Shown here: piece after piece, positions 1 to 7,886 of the stretch
Numbering within the stretch: the first letter of the stretch is position 1
How the letters are laid out: every line of letters begins with the position of its first letter
Origin: Phenylobacterium montanum
Lineage (GTDB): Bacteria > Pseudomonadota > Alphaproteobacteria > Caulobacterales > Caulobacteraceae
NCBI RefSeq assembly: GCF_018135625.1
Contig: NZ_CP073078.1
Span: 1,302,001 to 1,366,000 of the forward strand
Reading direction: 5' to 3'
DNA: 64,000 nucleotides
Translations under genes and position numbers: made by a program
Notes under the pieces: model-generated
What the model was told of the DNA's origin: nothing
What the model saw: only the letters and a program-made list of their open reading frames with translations
Database searches by the model: none

Positions 1-447
1 CGACGTGTTTCCCTTCCAGTAGAAGATGGACTGCTGGGAGGTCGCCATCGCAGTGGGCGTGAAGCCTAATTCGACGAACGGGCGCACGCCCTTGGCCAGA
101 AGCGCATCATAGAGCTGGTCGATCCCGGTCCAGTCGTAGACGATCCTCCCATTGGCCTCGCGCACTGTTCCGAGCACGTCATGGAAGATGGCGTGAAAGC
201 GGACGTAGCGAAAGCCGAGCTCGTTTATGATCGCCTTCAGCTGCGCCTGGCAGTCAGGGCGGATCAGGGTCCCCGGATAGTCCGAGCCGATCGAGAGATC
301 GAAAAAGCGGTCTACCGGATCGCCGGCTTTCGAAACATCGAAATTTATGATCCGCACATTCTCCCCGGCCTGCGGCCCCGCCAGGGCGGGCTTTGTCGTC
401 GCCGCTGCCGAGAGCGCGGCGATCACCGCGCGACGCGATACTTTCAT
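1..447 (-). CDS. GH39 beta-xylosidase-like glycosidase, N-terminal part (truncated by window edge)
   Basis: The reading frame begins with an ATG at 447, preceded on the minus strand by a GAGGG ribosome-binding site, and runs off the left edge after 149 codons. A short basic signal peptide with an alanine-rich core is followed by a segment typical of family 39 glycosidases: IGSDYPGTLIRPD, then ELGFRYVRFHAIFHD, then GVRPFVELGFTP and QQSIFYWKGN. The family hydrolyses beta-1,4-xylosides with retention; its catalytic glutamates lie further downstream and are outside the window. The signal peptide suggests an exported enzyme. A near-perfect LacI-type palindrome lies about 75 bp upstream, fitting control by a xylose-type repressor. 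The family call is fairly sure; the exact substrate is inferred. Confidence 0.8.
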   Translation of the reverse strand, partial: MKVSRRAVIAALSAAATTKPALAGPQAGENVRIINFDVSKAGDPVDRFFDLSIGSDYPGTLIRPDCQAQLKAIINELGFRYVRFHAIFHDVLGTVREANGRIVYDWTGIDQLYDALLAKGVRPFVELGFTPTAMATSQQSIFYWKGNTS

Positions 448-522
448 GGCTACCCTCACAGCACGAAGCCCACGCATCTGCGGGCCGCCTCGGCCTTTGC
501 TCCCGCTCGGGCCAAACCGGGC

Positions 523-540
523 TATGGTAGCGATACCATA
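523..540. promoter_or_regulatory. LacI/XylR-like operator upstream of the GH39 gene
   Basis: An 18-bp inverted repeat has two perfect 7-bp arms, TATGGTA and TACCATA, around a GCGA centre. Its core GGTAGCGATACC differs by one base from the symmetric GGTAGCGCTACC, which resembles the operator bound by the LacI-family xylose repressor of Caulobacter. The position upstream of a xylosidase-like gene supports this. The repressor gene itself is not next to it, so the identity of the regulator is inference. Confidence 0.6.
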
Positions 541-1083
541 ACGGGATAAACCAGCGAAGACGCTTCTGCGACATTCTTATCCACGAGGCGAAGTACGTGT
601 GGATACTCGGAGTGGAGTTTGGCGACGCACCGGCCGAGCCCCGACGCCATCACGCTCGCCAAGCGTAAGCCCTAGTTCAAAGCAAGCGCTTCACTGGGCG
701 GACCTCGGCCATGCATGTTGGAAGCCGCCGAATTTGAAATCGGCTGCCCGATCGCCGCCATGGCGGCGGAAGCACCCCGAACTCTCAAACCTCGGCGAAA
801 CGGCCGCTCGCGGATTTTCGGATGGTCTGAGATCATCACCGATCAACTCAAGCCCTGAGGCACGGCAGACCAGCCGGCGTGTGATCTGGCGGAACCTATG
901 ATCGCGCGGTCAGCACCGAGCCGGCGTTGCCCCAAGAAACTCGCATCCGTGACCGGTGTCGCCAATCGGATACGTGAGCGATTCCGCGGCCATCCGGGTG
1001 GCTCAGAAAGGCGTTTTGGGGAGCGCTTCGTGGGGCAAAGGGGAGATCAGGTGACCGTTCTCGACCTAACCTTTTGAAAAACC
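541..1083. other. Non-coding stretch between GH39 gene and tRNA-Val
   Basis: No open frame here looks like a real protein; the 100-codon frame at 599-901 is arginine/proline/serine rich with no recognisable domain. The one structure seen is an inverted pair TATCCAC (578-584) and GTGGATA (599-605), each part of a DnaA-box-like TTATCCAC. The stretch lies 3' of the tRNA gene, a common integration position, but I see no integrase or att duplication. Confidence 0.4.
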
Positions 1084-1158
1084 TGGTGGATGCGACAGGG
1101 ATTGAACCTGTGACCCCCTCGGTGTGAACGAGGTGCTCTCCCGCTGAGCTACGCATCC
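1084..1158 (-). tRNA. tRNA-Val, anticodon CAC
   Basis: The minus strand folds as a full cloverleaf. The acceptor stem is GGATGCG/CGCATCC, the D arm GCTC...GAGC, and the anticodon stem CCTCG/CGAGG with loop TTCACAC. The variable loop is GGGTC, and the T stem ACAGG/CCTGT carries loop TTCAATC. Discriminator A and an encoded CCA follow. The anticodon CAC reads GUG valine codons. There are no mismatches in the stems, so the gene looks intact. Confidence 0.97.
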
Positions 1159-1252
1159 AGGCCAGGGAGGGCGAGCGTATAGCCCGGTCGCCCACTCACG
1201 GCAAGGGCCGAACGAAGCGCTCGGCGGCGTGGCTCCGAGAACCGCGAAAGGT

Positions 1253-1504
1253 TCAGCCGCAGCGGCGTTGCAGGAAAGACGGCCAGGTGTCGGATTGGCC
1301 CTGCCAGCGGTCGGCGCCGGGCAGTTGAGCGGTGGAGTCGTTCAGGCTGACCTCCTCCACCACGATCGACTTGTAGCGGCTGACCGAGACACGGGCGTTT
1401 TCGCCCGGGCGCAGTTCGCGGCGGATGGTATGGCCGCCGAAGGTCTCGATGATCTTGACGATGTTGCCGCTCTCGACGGCGTTCTCGACGAAAATGACGG
1501 TCAT
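1253..1504 (-). CDS. Small conserved-looking hypothetical protein (83 aa)
   Basis: This small frame downstream of gcrA starts MTVIFVENAVESGNIVKIIE and has a balanced composition, unlike shadow frames. It reads as alternating beta strands with a charged middle (RRELRPGENARVSVSRYKS) and ends in a tryptophan-containing tail. I do not recognise the family. The ATG at 1504 is preceded by AGGA about 12 nt upstream; a GTG seven codons earlier (1525) is possible. It lies about 105 bp after the gcrA stop on the same strand, so the two may share a transcript. The function is unknown. Confidence 0.5.
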   Translation of the reverse strand: MTVIFVENAVESGNIVKIIETFGGHTIRRELRPGENARVSVSRYKSIVVEEVSLNDSTAQLPGADRWQGQSDTWPSFLQRRCG

Positions 1505-1609
1505 GGCGCGAACTGGTCCTGACACCGCAAGCTGCGGCGCCCAAAAGGCGGATGATGGGTTGAAAAAGGGCGCCCGCCGCTCGAGGGGCAGCGGCGGGCG
1601 TCAGGGGTG

Positions 1610-2158
1610 CTAACGAACGGCGATGCTGTCTGGGCGACGACGGTTGTCGCTGGCCTGCTTCAGCCAGTATTCGACCTCGGCGTTGACCGCGGCTTCCGAG
1701 CGCTTGCGGCGCAGGGAGGTCTGGGCGTGGTCGGCGCAATAGGATCCGACGCCATCGCGCGGTCGGCCGCAGAAGCCGAAATCGCTGGTCCCCGGATCGC
1801 CGATCGGCCAGCGGCAGGCGTGGCCGCCGAGGGAAAGAAGATTGGTGGTGGGCTTGAGTTCGAGATTGACCGGCGGCGCCACAGGCGCCGGACGCGGGGC
1901 AGGAGTGATGGTGGGGACGGTGGTGGCGCTGCGGTGCGCCTGGACCACGTTGGCGGCGGCGCGGCCAGAGCCGGCGGGGCGGCCGCCCAGCGAACGGGGC
2001 CGCGAGGGGGCCTGGCGGCTGTCGAGGCCCAGGCGGTGAACCTTTCCGATCACAGCATTGCGGCTGACACCGCCGAGCTGGCGCGCACATTGGCTGGCGC
2101 TCATGCCCTCGAGCCACATCTTGGTCAGTTGGGCCGTGCGTTCCTCATTCCAGTCCAT
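1610..2158 (-). CDS. gcrA: GcrA-family cell-cycle regulator
   Basis: This 182-residue protein begins MDWNEERTAQLTKMWLEGMS, then SASQCARQLGGVSRNAVIGK, the helix-turn-helix that defines GcrA. A low-complexity Pro/Ala/Arg linker follows. A C-terminal segment holds CRWPIGDPGTSDFGFCG and GSYCADH, the conserved sigma-interaction region. In Caulobacter, GcrA binds RNA polymerase sigma-70 and, at promoters methylated at GANTC by CcrM, activates division and replication genes. The length matches the family. An upstream gene-free region of about 740 bp carries three GANTC sites, consistent with cell-cycle control of this gene or its neighbours. Identity is secure; regulation details are inferred from Caulobacter. 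Confidence 0.95.
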   Translation of the reverse strand: MDWNEERTAQLTKMWLEGMSASQCARQLGGVSRNAVIGKVHRLGLDSRQAPSRPRSLGGRPAGSGRAAANVVQAHRSATTVPTITPAPRPAPVAPPVNLELKPTTNLLSLGGHACRWPIGDPGTSDFGFCGRPRDGVGSYCADHAQTSLRRKRSEAAVNAEVEYWLKQASDNRRRPDSIAVR

Positions 2159-2896
2159 GGCTGCGCCCCTCTTCCTTCAGGCCTGTAGCCGCGCGCCGAA
2201 TACCCGAACAACACTGTTCAAGATAAGCAAAGCGACGAAACAGAACCGTCAAAAACTGTGATATCTGCCTGGGACGTCGCATCTCCCCGACGTCGTGACC
2301 TGAGTATTGCCGGCCGGAATTATGGTTAACAATGCGACATTCCGTGCGCACCCCGGCCGTCCGGACCACCTGAAACCGCCGAAAGCTTTGCCTGGCGAGA
2401 CTGGAATAGCGTCGATCCGGGAAACGAATCTCATTTGTTGTGGGTCAAGCCATCCGCAGCCACAATCTGTTGTGGTCGCCACGCAGGACGAGCGGAAATC
2501 GCTGAGATTCACCCACCCGCTCGGGCGCAGCCTCGAAATCGCCCCTTTTGTAGGGCCCCATTCCCAATAAGCGTCGAATCTCAGCCTAAATTTATCCAAT
2601 TATTTCAGATAATTAACCAAGCCGCAGTCGGCCGGCGGCCGATAAGCCGGCCCAAGTCCAGTCCCGCCTGTGCGACGCATTGGCACAGCAATGGAACCAT
2701 CGTGGCCGGGCATCGCCAAGACGTTCCATTTTGTCGCACCCCCGATGAGTTCAACCCGCTTGATCGCCCCCAGGTTTTGGTAACTATTGATGCTCGCACC
2801 GAGCGCCACAAACGTGTCCTTAACAACAATAAATACAAGACGACGCTAGGTGTTGGACGATCTGCGCCGGGGGGCGCGTAAGATAGGTGCTGCGCC
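2159..2896. other. Long intergenic region between gcrA and an AraC regulator
   Basis: About 740 bp separate two divergent genes and carry no convincing coding frame; the 148-codon frame at 2435-2881 has no domain-like pattern. GANTC (CcrM methylation) motifs lie at 2426-2430, 2506-2510 and 2576-2580. An A/T-rich block spans about 2575-2620. A GC-rich inverted repeat, GGCCGGC...GCCGGCC, lies near 2629-2652 but has no T-tract. The region probably holds the gcrA promoter and that of the AraC gene; I could not place either exactly. Confidence 0.5.
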
Positions 2897-3982
2897 TTGT
2901 CAGTAAGAGAAATCGAATCCACAACCAAATCGGGCCGGCCGGTCAGTCTGCGCCAGCGCTTCCTGCGCGCCGGCATACTCCGGGCTTTTGTCGAAGCGGC
3001 CAACCTGCTGAGTCTCGACTGGGCAGGGCTGATGCGGAGCGCCGGGATCGACCCGGTGGTGCTCGACGATCAGGAAACCCGGGTTCCGGCCGCAGCGGTC
3101 GCGCAATTGTTGCACCTTGGCGTGGAAGCGTCCGGTCGCCGCGACCTACCCCTGGTGATCGCCGAGGTTTTCCAGCCCTCGATGCTTGGGCCGCCGGTAT
3201 TGTGGGCCCTGCGCCAGGCGACGGTCGCCGAAGGCCTGGAGGTCTATGAGGACCGGCTGAAGAGCCGCAACAACTCGCTGCTGATCAAGGTCGAGCGCAA
3301 GGGCGACCTCGTGCTGTTCCAGCCGCTGATCCTGGATCCCGAGCTGCGCAACGACAGCCTGGACCAGGACCTGGTGATGGGCATGTGCCTGCGCCTGCTT
3401 CGCTGGCTGCTGGGCGAGGGCTGGTGGCCCCAGACCGCGTATTTCAGCTGCCCGCGGCCCCAGGATGTCTCCGCGCATCGGCGGCTGTTCGGCGAGGTCG
3501 TTTTCGACCATGGCTTCAGCGGCATGGCGATCGACGCCGCCGACCTGGAGCGGCCGATCCAGGCCGCCGACCCCGGCGTAATGGCGGTGATCCAGCGCCA
3601 TGCCCTGGCCAACGCCCGCAGCGGCGGAGCCAGCGCGGTCGATGTTATGAGCGAGATGATCGCTCGCCTCCTGCCCACCGGCCATTGCGGCATAGACCAG
3701 GCCGCCCAGCGCCAGGGGGTCGATCGCCGCACCATCCACCGGCGCCTCGCTGCTGAAGGCTGCTCGTTCACCGACCTGGTGGAGCGGGTGCGGCGGGAAC
3801 TGATCGCCGAGGAGATGAGCGATCAGAGCCGCTCCTTGACCAGGATCGCCGAGCTGCTGGGCTTCTCCAGCCTCAGCACCTTCTCGCGCTGGCACCGCCA
3901 CGCCTACGGCGTCGCGGCCCGGGACGTGCGCAAGGGCCGTCACCCCGATCTTGCCAATGCGCCGAGATCGAGCGCGGCGTGA
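2897..3982 (+). CDS. AraC-family transcriptional regulator (arabinose-binding-like N-domain)
   Basis: This 361-residue protein has an N-terminal ligand domain of the arabinose-operon-regulator type (about residues 25-230). An AraC HTH region follows at about 250-345, with GIDQAAQRQGVDRRTIHRRL as first helix-turn-helix and IAELLGFSSLSTFSRWHRHA as second. The start is a TTG at 2897; an in-frame stop just upstream at 2879 and the lack of earlier ATG/GTG make it the only plausible start. It is convergent with the kinase/CoA-ligase pair at 3995-6927. Regulation of those genes is possible but not shown; effector unknown. Confidence 0.85.
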   Translation: MSVREIESTTKSGRPVSLRQRFLRAGILRAFVEAANLLSLDWAGLMRSAGIDPVVLDDQETRVPAAAVAQLLHLGVEASGRRDLPLVIAEVFQPSMLGPPVLWALRQATVAEGLEVYEDRLKSRNNSLLIKVERKGDLVLFQPLILDPELRNDSLDQDLVMGMCLRLLRWLLGEGWWPQTAYFSCPRPQDVSAHRRLFGEVVFDHGFSGMAIDAADLERPIQAADPGVMAVIQRHALANARSGGASAVDVMSEMIARLLPTGHCGIDQAAQRQGVDRRTIHRRLAAEGCSFTDLVERVRRELIAEEMSDQSRSLTRIAELLGFSSLSTFSRWHRHAYGVAARDVRKGRHPDLANAPRSSAA

Positions 3983-3994
3983 AGCCGGCGGGGT

Positions 3995-5053
3995 TCAGCC
4001 CCTCCCCTCCAGAATCTCCAGCGCCTGGGCGGCCAGGGGCGGGGCGCCGTTGATCGCCTCGCGCTCGCTGGCCAGCACCCCGTCCAGGGTCCGGCGGTAG
4101 ACGCCCTGCGAGATCGAAGCCAGGCGGAATATCCCGAAGGCCATGTAGAAGTTCCAGTGGGGGATTTCGGCCCGCCCCGTGCGCCGGCAATAGGCGTCGA
4201 CATAGGCCTCCTCGGTCGGAATGCCGCTGGTCGCGAAGTCGACCCCGTCCAGCGAGCCCCAACTCGGCGAATGCGAGCGCCACATGAAGGCGTTGTAGGC
4301 GATGTCGGCCAGGGGGTGGCCGATGGTGGAGAGCTCCCAGTCGAGCACGGCGATCAGCCGCGGCTCGGTCGGGTGAAACATCACGTTCTCCAGCCGGTAG
4401 TCGCCGTGGGCGATGGAGACGGAGTCATCCTCGGGAATACGCTCCGGCAAGGCGGCGATCAGGGCCTCCATGGCCGGGATGGTCTCGGTCTCGGCGCCGC
4501 GGTACTGGCGGATCCAGCGGGCCGCCTGGCGCTCGAAATAGGCGCCGGCCTTGCCGTAGTCGCCGAGTCCGACCGCTTGGTGATCGACCCCGTGCAGTCG
4601 CGCCAGGACCAGGTTGAGCTGGTCATACACCTCCGCCCGCTCGGCAGGCGCCAAGTCCGGCAGCGTGGCGTCGCGAAACACCCGGCCCTGCAGATAGTCC
4701 ATAACGTAGAAGGCGGTGCCGATCACCGCCTCGTCCTGGCAGAGCAGGCGCATGACCGGGGTCGGCACGCCCGTGCCCTCCAGCGCCTTCATCACCCGGT
4801 ACTCGCGATCGACCTGGTGGGCGCTGGCGAGCAGCTGGCCCGGCGGCTTCTTGCGCAGGACGTAGCGGCGAGGTCCGGCCGCCGTCTCGGTGGTCAGGAG
4901 GAAGGTCGGGTTGGAGGCGCCGCCCTGGAACTGGCGCACCACCATCCCTTCGCCGAAGCCATCGATGCGCGGCTTCAGATAGGCTTCCAGCTTGCCCTCG
5001 TCGAAGCGGTGGGCCGGGGCCACCTCGCGAACCGGCGCCGAAAGGGTCTCCAT
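3995..5053 (-). CDS. APH-family phosphotransferase (acyl-CoA dehydrogenase-associated kinase type)
   Basis: This 352-residue protein carries the aminoglycoside-phosphotransferase/choline-kinase fold. N-terminal QFQGGASNPTFLLTTETAA is the nucleotide loop, and YVLRKKPPG contains the ATP-binding lysine. SIAHGDYRLENVMFH is the catalytic HGDxxxxN motif, and AVLDWELSTIGHPLADIAY carries the metal-binding Asp. This subfamily is usually linked to acyl-CoA metabolism, not drug resistance, as in the kinase part of ACAD10/11, which phosphorylates 4-hydroxyacyl-CoA. Its start lies 11 bp after the stop of the CoA ligase gene on the same strand, so the two form an operon. The substrate is unknown; a role with the ligase is inferred. 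Confidence 0.85.
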   Translation of the reverse strand: METLSAPVREVAPAHRFDEGKLEAYLKPRIDGFGEGMVVRQFQGGASNPTFLLTTETAAGPRRYVLRKKPPGQLLASAHQVDREYRVMKALEGTGVPTPVMRLLCQDEAVIGTAFYVMDYLQGRVFRDATLPDLAPAERAEVYDQLNLVLARLHGVDHQAVGLGDYGKAGAYFERQAARWIRQYRGAETETIPAMEALIAALPERIPEDDSVSIAHGDYRLENVMFHPTEPRLIAVLDWELSTIGHPLADIAYNAFMWRSHSPSWGSLDGVDFATSGIPTEEAYVDAYCRRTGRAEIPHWNFYMAFGIFRLASISQGVYRRTLDGVLASEREAINGAPPLAAQALEILEGRG

Positions 5054-5064
5054 GAAACCCTCCC

Positions 5065-6927
5065 TCAGAGGACGATGACGCCGGGCCCGGGCGGCTCGGC
5101 ATGTAGCGCCTCGACCAGGGTGTGGCGGCGCTCGAGGGTGGCGCGCTGATTGACGTAGCCCTTGTCGGTGATCTCGCCAGCGTCGATCGAGGGCGGCTCG
5201 GTCATCACCAGCACCCGGCCGATGCGGCGTGAAGAGCCGCCGGCGCCGGCGTTGAAGGCGCTGAGGCGCTCGCGAAGCGCTGCGGCCAGCGTCTCCAACG
5301 GATTTCCGCCTTGCGCCGCCAGGGTCTGCATCGCCGCCGGCGAGGGCCAGACCAGGGCGCCGATGAAGGCCTTGTCCTGGCCTGTGATCACCGCATCGAA
5401 AACATAGGGGCTGCAGGCCGCGATCAGGTCGGGCCTGAGCGCCCCCACCGAAACCCAGGTGCCGCTGTCCAGCTTGAAGTCCTCGGTCACCCGGCCGTCG
5501 AACACCAGGCCCTGCGCGGGCTCGTCGGGATCGACGAAACGCGCGGCGTCGCCCAGCTTGTAGAAGCCTTCCTCGTCGAAGGCCGCGGCGGTCTTTTCCG
5601 GGTCATTATGATAGCCGGTCGTGACGGTCGGCCCCTTGACCCGCACCTCGAGCTTGCCGCCGTTGGGGACCAGCTTGAGCACGATGCCCGGCAACGGCAG
5701 GCCGACCAGGCCTACCCGTTCGGCCAGCCAGTGGACCACGGTGATGCCTTGGGTCTCGGTCGCGCCGTACATGGTGGTGAGCGGGATGCGCTTGCCGGTC
5801 TCGGCGATGGCCAGGGCCTGCATGCGCTCATAGACATCGTTCGACAGGGTGGCGCCGCCATAGCCCATGTAGCGCAGGTTCCTGAAGAACGAGGCGCGCA
5901 GGACCGGATCGCGCTCCATGGCCTCGGCCAGCATGCCGAAGGCGATCGGCGCCGAGCCGAACACGATGGGCGAGACCTCATAGAGGTTCTTGATGGTGGT
6001 CTCGAACATGCCGGGCAGGGGCTTGCCCTCGTCGAGGTGCAGAATGCCGCCAGCCCACAGGTTGCCATTGAAGCCGATATTGCCGGCCGAGATGTGGCTC
6101 CAAGGCATCCATTCCAGGGAGACGGGGATCTGATCCGGATCCGGAACTTCGTCGCGCAGCCCCTCCTGGCCGGCGATCACCCCCGCCATCATGCCGTGGG
6201 TCTGAGGCACCCCTTTGGGCAAGCCGGTGGATCCAGAGGTGAACAGGTATTTAGCCACGCTGGCGGGGCCGAGGGCGGCGCGGGCGGCCTCGACCGCGGG
6301 CGTGGGCGCCGTCGTCGCCAGGTCGCCCAGGGCGATCTCGCCCTCGCCGGCGCCATCAGCGGTGATCACCAGAAGGCCGGGGTCCAGGGCGCGCAAGGCG
6401 GCGAGCGCGCGCTCGAACTGGGCGCCGCTCTGGGCGAACACGGCCTTGGGGCGCACCACGCCATAGCAGTGCTTCAGCTTGGCCAGGTCCTGCGACATCA
6501 GGCTGTAGGCCGGGCTGATCGGCGCCGCCGGGACTCCGGCTGTGTAGCAGCCCAGCATGACCAGGGCGTGCTCGATGGAATTGCCGGACAGGATCAGGAC
6601 GCTGTCGCCCGCGCCCATCCCGCGGTCCAGCAGGGCCTGGGCCACGCCCTCGGCGGTCCGCAGCGCCGCTCCATAGCCGACCTCGCGCCAGGGGCCGTGA
6701 CCAGGCTCGCGCTGGCGGATGAAGGGGCGATCGGGGTGGGCGGCGGCGCGCTCGGCGAGCAGGCGGGCGATGGAGACCGGCCCTTCGCCCGGCGGATGGT
6801 TGGAGGAAATCAGGATTGAGCCGTCCGCGCGGCGCTCGACCGAGACGTCCGGCCCCTTCATCGGCAGGGGCTTGAACGGCGGCGGAGCCGCCTGCGCTCG
6901 CGCGCCCAGATCGTCCGCCGGCGTCAT
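5065..6927 (-). CDS. Feruloyl-CoA synthase-like AMP-dependent CoA ligase
   Basis: The start is the ATG at 6927, which follows GGAGCAAGGAC; the open frame extends 61 codons upstream without family similarity. The 620-residue enzyme has the adenylate-forming signature LFTSGSTGLPKGV near residue 230, then MYGATETQG and KLGDAARFVDP. VFDGRVTEDFKLDSGTWVSV is a version of the adenylation hinge typical of feruloyl-CoA synthases. It should activate an aromatic (hydroxycinnamate-type) or related carboxylic acid with ATP and CoA in the cytoplasm. The partner genes for feruloyl-CoA cleavage are not adjacent. The gene leads an operon with the APH-type kinase. Ligase class is secure; substrate is inferred. 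Confidence 0.85.
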   Translation of the reverse strand: MTPADDLGARAQAAPPPFKPLPMKGPDVSVERRADGSILISSNHPPGEGPVSIARLLAERAAAHPDRPFIRQREPGHGPWREVGYGAALRTAEGVAQALLDRGMGAGDSVLILSGNSIEHALVMLGCYTAGVPAAPISPAYSLMSQDLAKLKHCYGVVRPKAVFAQSGAQFERALAALRALDPGLLVITADGAGEGEIALGDLATTAPTPAVEAARAALGPASVAKYLFTSGSTGLPKGVPQTHGMMAGVIAGQEGLRDEVPDPDQIPVSLEWMPWSHISAGNIGFNGNLWAGGILHLDEGKPLPGMFETTIKNLYEVSPIVFGSAPIAFGMLAEAMERDPVLRASFFRNLRYMGYGGATLSNDVYERMQALAIAETGKRIPLTTMYGATETQGITVVHWLAERVGLVGLPLPGIVLKLVPNGGKLEVRVKGPTVTTGYHNDPEKTAAAFDEEGFYKLGDAARFVDPDEPAQGLVFDGRVTEDFKLDSGTWVSVGALRPDLIAACSPYVFDAVITGQDKAFIGALVWPSPAAMQTLAAQGGNPLETLAAALRERLSAFNAGAGGSSRRIGRVLVMTEPPSIDAGEITDKGYVNQRATLERRHTLVEALHAEPPGPGVIVL

Positions 6928-7013
6928 GTCCTTGCTCCCTGCACATCTCGGTTTGCGCCAACCTACGCGCGGAAGGGCGCGCGGCAAGCGTGACCTGACG
7001 GAAGCTGGCGGCC

Positions 7014-7436
7014 TTAGTTGCTGGGCGGCAGGGGCACCACCAGGCTGGAATCGAACACCAGCCACTGGTCGGGCACGAGCGGGATGGAGAGCTGGTACTT
7101 GTAGGTCCAACTGACCCGCTCGACCGTTTCGGCCGCGCTGATCGTCTGCTGGGTGATGCTGACGGACAGGTTGTTGACCGGCACGTCGACCAGCAGGGCC
7201 TGGGCGGAGGCCTGGATGGTCGCCGCGGAGGTGTTGGGATAGGTGATCAGCGTGCGCGACGCGTTCTGCACGGCGCTGCGCACCGCCGAGCCGGCATAAA
7301 GCGCCAGGCCCATGTCGAAGATGCCGTATATCATCATGATGAGGGCCGGCGAGAGGATCGCGAATTCCAGCGCCGTCGCGCCGGAGCGATCCGCCGCGAA
7401 CCCCTTGCCCCCTCGCCTGCGCGCCTGGCGCATCAT
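7014..7436 (-). CDS. TadE-like pilus assembly protein
   Basis: The 140-residue product starts MMRQARRRGGKGFAADRSGA, followed by TALEFAILSPALIMMIYGIF, the TadE-type single N-terminal membrane segment with its conserved glutamate. The rest is a soluble beta-rich pseudopilin-like domain. The ATG at 7436 overlaps the TGA of the preceding gene (ATGA), which fixes the start over a longer frame to 7586. TadE/TadF are minor pseudopilins of the Flp/Tad pilus. No other tad genes (ATPase, secretin) lie in this window, so it may instead belong to an orphan surface system. Confidence 0.85.
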   Translation of the reverse strand: MMRQARRRGGKGFAADRSGATALEFAILSPALIMMIYGIFDMGLALYAGSAVRSAVQNASRTLITYPNTSAATIQASAQALLVDVPVNNLSVSITQQTISAAETVERVSWTYKYQLSIPLVPDQWLVFDSSLVVPLPPSN

Positions 7437-7882
7437 CGGATACGGACCTGCTCCTGGGTGGCGATCGGCTGGGTTCCAGACGGTCCGCTGTAGGTTTCCG
7501 AGGCGCTGACGGTGATGAAGGCCTGGGGAACGCTCTGATCGGGGCACAGCACCGAGCAATCGGAGCTTGACGAGCCGCATAGGCACATCTTGGTGGCGGT
7601 GACGCTGGCGCTCGAACTGTGGCCCGACCAGGCCGACATGGCGACGGTCTGCACCGTCGGCAGGTCCTGGCCGCCGCTCATCACATATTGCGCGCCGGCG
7701 GTGACCCCGGTGCGCATAGCGTTGTAGGCCAGCATCAGGGTGGCGCCGTTGATCACCCCCAGGACGATGACGGCGATGACCGGCGCGATCAGGCCGAACT
7801 CGACCAGAGCCGCCCCCTTCTCGTCGCGCCAGCCTGCCCCGCCGCGCCGCGCCAAGCTCTTCATCCAGTGAACGATGCGCAT
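7433..7882 (-). CDS. TadE/TadF-like pilus assembly protein
   Basis: This 149-residue protein has a basic N-terminus, then EKGAALVEFGLIAPVIAVIV, the TadE-type membrane segment with glutamate at the fifth position of the hydrophobic stretch, as in type IV pilin-like proteins. The C-terminal domain holds four cysteines in a short Ser-rich loop (CLCGSSSSDCSVLC), likely disulfide bonded outside the cytoplasm. It is the middle gene of a three-gene set with 4-bp overlaps or gaps, so co-translation is likely. Confidence 0.85.
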   Translation of the reverse strand: MRIVHWMKSLARRGGAGWRDEKGAALVEFGLIAPVIAVIVLGVINGATLMLAYNAMRTGVTAGAQYVMSGGQDLPTVQTVAMSAWSGHSSSASVTATKMCLCGSSSSDCSVLCPDQSVPQAFITVSASETYSGPSGTQPIATQEQVRIR

Positions 7883-7886
7883 CCGT

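Noticed and set aside
599-901. 100-codon open frame between GH39 gene and tRNA
   Set aside because: No ribosome-binding site, no recognisable motif, Arg/Ser/Pro-rich; not supported as a gene.
2629-2652. GGCCGGC/GCCGGCC inverted repeat as terminator
   Set aside because: No T-tract on either strand and no gene ends nearby; likely a chance GC-rich repeat.
2435-2881. 148-codon open frame in the gcrA upstream region
   Set aside because: No domain-like features and irregular composition; its position in a likely promoter region argues against coding.
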